Notes under the pieces: model-generated | Told to the model about the DNA's origin: nothing | The model's database searches: none | What the model saw: only the letters and a program-made list of their open reading frames with translations | Translations under genes and position numbers: made by a program | Assembly (NCBI RefSeq): GCF_011421635.1 | Contig: NZ_WTLI01000002.1 | Span: forward strand, 124,347-188,346 | From: Paenibacillus turpanensis | GTDB lineage: Bacteria; Bacillota; Bacilli; Paenibacillales; YIM-B00363 | Length of the DNA: 64,000 nt | Reading direction: 5' to 3' | Part shown: piece after piece, positions 60,519 through 64,000 of the stretch | How positions within the stretch are numbered: position 1 is the first letter of the stretch | Layout of the letters: each line of letters starts with the position of its first letter

Positions 60519-61934
60519 TTACATCGGACGCAGCCATTTTCCGAACCCGGATGTACATATTCCGTTTTCTGCCAGATAAACGATTTCCCCCCCGAGGATC
60601 GTCATCCGAACACGGCAGCCGATCTCTCGGCCAACGTAAGGCGAATGCTTATGACGCTGAAGCAGCGTTTGTTCCGAAACCGTATAGGACTGCTTCAAAT
60701 CGATCAGTGCAAAATCTGCATCCGCACCAACGGCGATTTCACCTTTACGCGGATGCAGCCCGAAGCGCTGCGCAGGGGTAAGGGAGGTCATTGCCGCAAC
60801 CCGGTGCAGCGGCAGCCCTCTTTTGTTCACTCCTTCATCGATCATGAGCTCTAACGTATGCTGGGCCCCGGATATCCCTCCCCACGCCTCAAACCAATTT
60901 TCACTGCTCTTCATTTCAGTCGGGCAGGGGGAATGATCGGAGGCAACCCAATCGATATTCCCCGCCAGCACCTCGGTCCAGAGCGCTTCCAGTTCCTCGC
61001 GCGAACGCAGCGGCGGGGCGCATTTGGCAGCTGGACCCACCCGCTCCGCATCTTCATCGGTGAGCACTAGATAATGGGGACAGGTTTCTGCGCTAACATC
61101 GATCCCCCTTGCTTTTGCGTTTTGGATCAGCTGTATCGACTGCGCACTGCTAATATGCACAAAATGCAGCCTGCAGCCCGAAATCTCGGCGAGCTCAATC
61201 GCTTTACGAACCGCCTTCGCCTCCGCTTCCGCCGTTCGGGAGGCAATAAAATCGCGCGCCTTCGTACGGCCCTCGGCAATGGCCAGCTCAGCTAATCGGC
61301 GCACACTAACTTCGTCCTCGGCATGAATAGCCAGCACCTTCCCCGTCCGTGAGATCAGCTGCATGCCGCGCAGCAAAGTCAGCTCGTCCACATTTCGAAA
61401 TATTCCCTCTCCCTCGCCTCCCGGATCAGACATAAAAGCTTTAAACCCGGCGACACCTGCTTCCGCCAAAGCAGAAAGCTCATCCAAGTTCCCTGGCACT
61501 AGACCGCCCCATAGCGCAAAGTCGATGGCAGAGGCGCCGTTTGCTAATGCAAGCTTTTGCTCAAGCGCCTGAACAGTAACCGTCGGAGGGATTCCGTTGA
61601 GCGGCATATCGATATAGGTTGTGCACCCCCCGGCTGCAAGTGCAGACGAGCCTGACACGAAGCCCTCCCAATGCCCAAGCCCCGGTTCATTCAAATGGAC
61701 GTGGGCGTCAACCATTCCCGGCATCACGATCCATCCGCTTACATCAAGCTCTACACCGTCTACTGCCGGTACACTGCGAAATACGCTGCCGCCGTTTGAT
61801 TTCCCATACGGAAGCTCCTGCCGAACCGGCTCCCCTTCGGTAAGAACAGCTATTTTTCCATCCTGAATACCGATATCCATTCGGGCCGTTCGATCCCGCA
61901 GAACAACGAGGCCTCCCTTGATCCATTTATCCAC
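60519..61934 (-). CDS. allB: allantoinase
   Basis: Cyclic amidohydrolase of 471 residues that opens allantoin to allantoate. The metal site shows DAHVHLNEPGLGHWEGF (HxH), the carbamylated Lys in VAGFKAFMSD, HAEDE, LHFVHISSAQS and ASDHSPC. NEPG after HxH and FSM/KAFM favour allantoinase over dihydroorotase or hydantoinase. It is located 42 bases after a xanthine dehydrogenase subunit gene, which supports purine catabolism. Confusion with dihydropyrimidinase is unlikely given these motifs. Confidence 0.92.
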   Translation of the reverse strand: MDKWIKGGLVVLRDRTARMDIGIQDGKIAVLTEGEPVRQELPYGKSNGGSVFRSVPAVDGVELDVSGWIVMPGMVDAHVHLNEPGLGHWEGFVSGSSALAAGGCTTYIDMPLNGIPPTVTVQALEQKLALANGASAIDFALWGGLVPGNLDELSALAEAGVAGFKAFMSDPGGEGEGIFRNVDELTLLRGMQLISRTGKVLAIHAEDEVSVRRLAELAIAEGRTKARDFIASRTAEAEAKAVRKAIELAEISGCRLHFVHISSAQSIQLIQNAKARGIDVSAETCPHYLVLTDEDAERVGPAAKCAPPLRSREELEALWTEVLAGNIDWVASDHSPCPTEMKSSENWFEAWGGISGAQHTLELMIDEGVNKRGLPLHRVAAMTSLTPAQRFGLHPRKGEIAVGADADFALIDLKQSYTVSEQTLLQRHKHSPYVGREIGCRVRMTILGGEIVYLAENGICTSGFGKWLRPM

Positions 61935-61976
61935 GCCATCTCCCCCTTTGCACCGGGCCCAAAAGCGCCTATTCTT

Positions 61977-62468
61977 TTATCCGCTCATTTCCTTCTTCTC
62001 TTTGGAAACGCGTGTACAAGCCGTACCGACCGCCCTTAAAATCGATCCATATCCAGTGCAGCGGCATAGGTTGCCGGAGAGCGCCTCCAGTACCTGCTCC
62101 TGGTCGGGATTTGGCACAGCATCAAGCAGGGCCGCTGTCGAGATCACCATACCGGAGGTGCAGTAACCGCACTGAAATCCACCTTCCTGCAGAAAAGCCT
62201 CTTGCACGGGATGCAGCTGTTCTCCTTCCGCCAAGCCTTCAATCGTTGTTACCCTCTTTCCGTCGCATTGATAGGCCATGGTAAGACAGGAATTGACCGG
62301 CTTACCGTCCAGCAGTACCATACAAGAGCCGCAGCGCCCAATCTCGCAGGATAGCTTCGTGCCGGTCAGTGCAAGCTCTCCGCGTAAAAGGTCAATCAGC
62401 CGCATCGTCTCCGACACCGTACACTGATACTTCTTTTCATTAATGAAAAAGGAAATCACAGCCCTCAC
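61977..62468 (-). CDS. xanthine dehydrogenase iron-sulfur subunit
   Basis: Two [2Fe-2S] cluster protein of 163 residues. The plant-type ferredoxin domain has CEIGRCGSC and CLTMA; the second cluster has QCGYCTSGM and NLCRCTGY. This is the small subunit (PucE-type) that moves electrons from the molybdenum centre. It follows the molybdopterin subunit gene by three bases. FAD subunit is not seen in the window and may lie upstream beyond 64000. Confidence 0.93.
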   Translation of the reverse strand: MRAVISFFINEKKYQCTVSETMRLIDLLRGELALTGTKLSCEIGRCGSCMVLLDGKPVNSCLTMAYQCDGKRVTTIEGLAEGEQLHPVQEAFLQEGGFQCGYCTSGMVISTAALLDAVPNPDQEQVLEALSGNLCRCTGYGSILRAVGTACTRVSKEKKEMSG

Positions 62469-62471
62469 CCC

Positions 62472-64000
62472 TTATGATGCATGCTCTGTCTTTTTCAGAT
62501 CGAAGGGTCGCATCCCCGTCGTTCCGTCAAGCAGCTGTTCGGGACGAACTGGAAGGCGCTCTACCCAGACACCTACTGCTTGATGAATGGCTGCGGCAAT
62601 CGCCGGAGCGAGTCCAATAGAGCCAATTTCGCCGATCCCGCGGGGCCCATAAAGATCGCCTTCCGGCAATTCCTCAATCGCCTCCACTTGAACCTCCAAC
62701 GGGACATCCCGAATCGTGGGGATCAAATAGGAGTCTAAATTTTTGGTCAGGTATACTCCTTCTTCCATCACGGCATCTTCCGTTAATGCAAAACCAAGCG
62801 CCATCCCGGCTCCACCCTCGATTTGCCCGACATATCCCATCGGATTCACGACCGGGCCGGCAGCGATAGCGTGATCGGTACGCAGGAGCTTGACTCGCCC
62901 AGTCAGAAGGTTCACCTCCACCTCTGCTGCAACAGCCGCATAGGAATGCAAGTAATGACCCCCGAACACAGCGTCAGGGGTAACAGGAAAATCAAAACGC
63001 GATTCGGAGCGAATTTCCGCCTGTGACTTCCGGGCAAGCTCCGAATACGACAGAACACAGGCATCCTCATTCCAAATTCCTCCCGGCCCAAGCCGCAATG
63101 CTAATGCAGACATTTGCAGCACAGCGGCAGCCTCGCCCAGAAGCTTGGAGGTAAACTCTTCACGCATCCTCGTAAGCGCCATCCAAATCATCGTCGTGGT
63201 GCGCGAAGCGGTAGAGGACCCTGTATGCGGAACGCGAGCCGTATCTCCGATCACAACCGTAATATCGGTTTCCGTGCAGCCAAACACATCCTCCATCATT
63301 AGATATACGGCGGGAATCAAGCCTTGGCCAAACTCCTCGAATCCAAAGGCTGCCTCCAGCTTTCCATCCATCGTTAGACGAAGGCGACCACCTGCAGGAT
63401 CAAGCAGCCCATATCCGAAGCCAAATCCGTGCATGACGATCGCCGCCCCAACGCCTCTCCGCACCCAAGGCTCCTCCGGATCCAAGGACCCTTCCGCATT
63501 ACGGCCGGCCCATATCGCCGAACGCTCCATGGCCTCCCATACCTGCTCAGCGCCCTTTGTCGCTAAAATGGTATGACCTGTCGGCCCTTTATCCTCCGCT
63601 CTACGCAAGTTTAAGCGCCGAAATTTCCAAGGATCCATGCCAAGGCATTTTGCCAAACGATCCATTTGGCCCTCTACCGCAAAAATAACCTGATTCCCGC
63701 CGAAGCCGCGAAACTCCCCGGACATCCCGTTGTTAGTAAACACCGACGTCCCTTCTATTTTCACATTCGGAATCCGATAAGGACCCGACGCATGTTCCGT
63801 TGCGAAGGTGAGTACGGCGGGTCCCAGCGTAGAATATGGGCCTTTATCCGCAATAATCCGCGCCGTATGGGCAAGCAGCCTGCCATCGGAAGCGACGCCC
63901 GTCTTCATCGTAATTTTCATCGGATGGCGCTTGAGCCCCGCCCGAACCGATTCCCATCTCGAGTTATGCATCTTCACGGGCCTGCCCGTTGCAAGCGCCA
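62472..64000 (-). CDS. xanthine dehydrogenase molybdopterin subunit (partial, runs off the right edge)
   Basis: C-terminal part, about 509 codons, of a molybdenum hydroxylase large subunit (PucD-type); the frame stays open to the window end. Seen: NNGMSGEFRGFGGNQVIFAVE, GFEEFGQG, TGSSTASRTT and the molybdenum-site Glu in RGIGEIG near the C-terminus. It oxidises hypoxanthine and xanthine to urate. The GTG/ATG codons near 63975 are internal, because family sequence (ALATGRPVKM) continues upstream. It is followed directly by the iron-sulfur subunit and allantoinase genes. Confidence 0.93.
   Translation of the reverse strand, partial: ALATGRPVKMHNSRWESVRAGLKRHPMKITMKTGVASDGRLLAHTARIIADKGPYSTLGPAVLTFATEHASGPYRIPNVKIEGTSVFTNNGMSGEFRGFGGNQVIFAVEGQMDRLAKCLGMDPWKFRRLNLRRAEDKGPTGHTILATKGAEQVWEAMERSAIWAGRNAEGSLDPEEPWVRRGVGAAIVMHGFGFGYGLLDPAGGRLRLTMDGKLEAAFGFEEFGQGLIPAVYLMMEDVFGCTETDITVVIGDTARVPHTGSSTASRTTTMIWMALTRMREEFTSKLLGEAAAVLQMSALALRLGPGGIWNEDACVLSYSELARKSQAEIRSESRFDFPVTPDAVFGGHYLHSYAAVAAEVEVNLLTGRVKLLRTDHAIAAGPVVNPMGYVGQIEGGAGMALGFALTEDAVMEEGVYLTKNLDSYLIPTIRDVPLEVQVEAIEELPEGDLYGPRGIGEIGSIGLAPAIAAAIHQAVGVWVERLPVRPEQLLDGTTGMRPFDLKKTEHAS

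Overview
The window looks like chromosomal DNA of a Gram-positive, spore-former-type bacterium of the Bacillales, most likely Paenibacillus or a close relative. The reasons are strong GGAGG ribosome binding sites, an EpsA/EpsB-type split tyrosine-kinase system for exopolysaccharide, LplB/YtcP-type sugar ABC permeases beside an AraC regulator with an extracellular sensor, a YknXYZ-like efflux operon and a paeninodin-like lasso peptide cluster. No rRNA, tRNA, CRISPR array, insertion sequence or phage module was seen.

Layout. (1) Positions 1-9965, minus strand: an exopolysaccharide operon. It runs from a Wzz-type modulator and tyrosine kinase, through a structured untranslated region that may be an EAR antitermination RNA, to GalU, an initiating sugar transferase, a Wzx flippase, glycosyltransferases, a Wzy/ligase-type polymerase, an epimerase and a WecG/TagA/CpsF transferase cut by the window edge. 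(2) 10144-10948: a candidate small gene and an Xre-type repressor gene. (3) 10996-20409, minus strand: a lasso peptide operon in the order sulfotransferase, cyclase, 53-residue precursor, HPr-kinase-like kinase, PqqD-like B1, B2 protease, nucleotidyltransferase, ABC exporter, SGNH-like membrane protein. (4) 20806-30845: a frameshifted Nudix gene, fabH with a FapR-like operator, a membrane acyltransferase, and housekeeping or accessory genes. (5) 30925-39897: an efflux ABC operon (adaptor, ATPase, permease, exported protein), a two-component system and an NlpC/P60 hydrolase. (6) 40025-56953: a pectin/hemicellulose utilisation region (two GH28, a GH43, an esterase, an MFS transporter, an ABC importer, AraC and DeoR regulators). 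(7) 57127-64000: purine/pyrimidine catabolism (xanthine dehydrogenase subunits, allantoinase, a cytosine-deaminase-like amidohydrolase, an NMT1-like binding protein, a WrbA-like flavoprotein).

The most interesting part is the lasso peptide operon. The precursor has the expected leader (WxxP motif, Thr at -2) and a core starting AGKGTSYID, which predicts a nine-residue Ala1-Asp9 ring like that of paeninodin. The core is unusually long (30 residues) and ends in Ser, the residue that HPr-kinase-like enzymes phosphorylate in paeninodin-type clusters. A nucleotidyltransferase that could extend that phosphate is also present. The unusual addition is a PAPS-type sulfotransferase gene as the first cistron, overlapping the cyclase gene by 4 bp, which raises the possibility of a sulfated lasso peptide.

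An inverted repeat, TGATAC-N5-GTATCA, occurs upstream of the Xre gene/exopolysaccharide region (two copies), the lasso operon and the acyltransferase gene, overlapping likely promoters. This suggests that the Xre regulator jointly controls exopolysaccharide, lasso peptide and cell-surface acylation genes.
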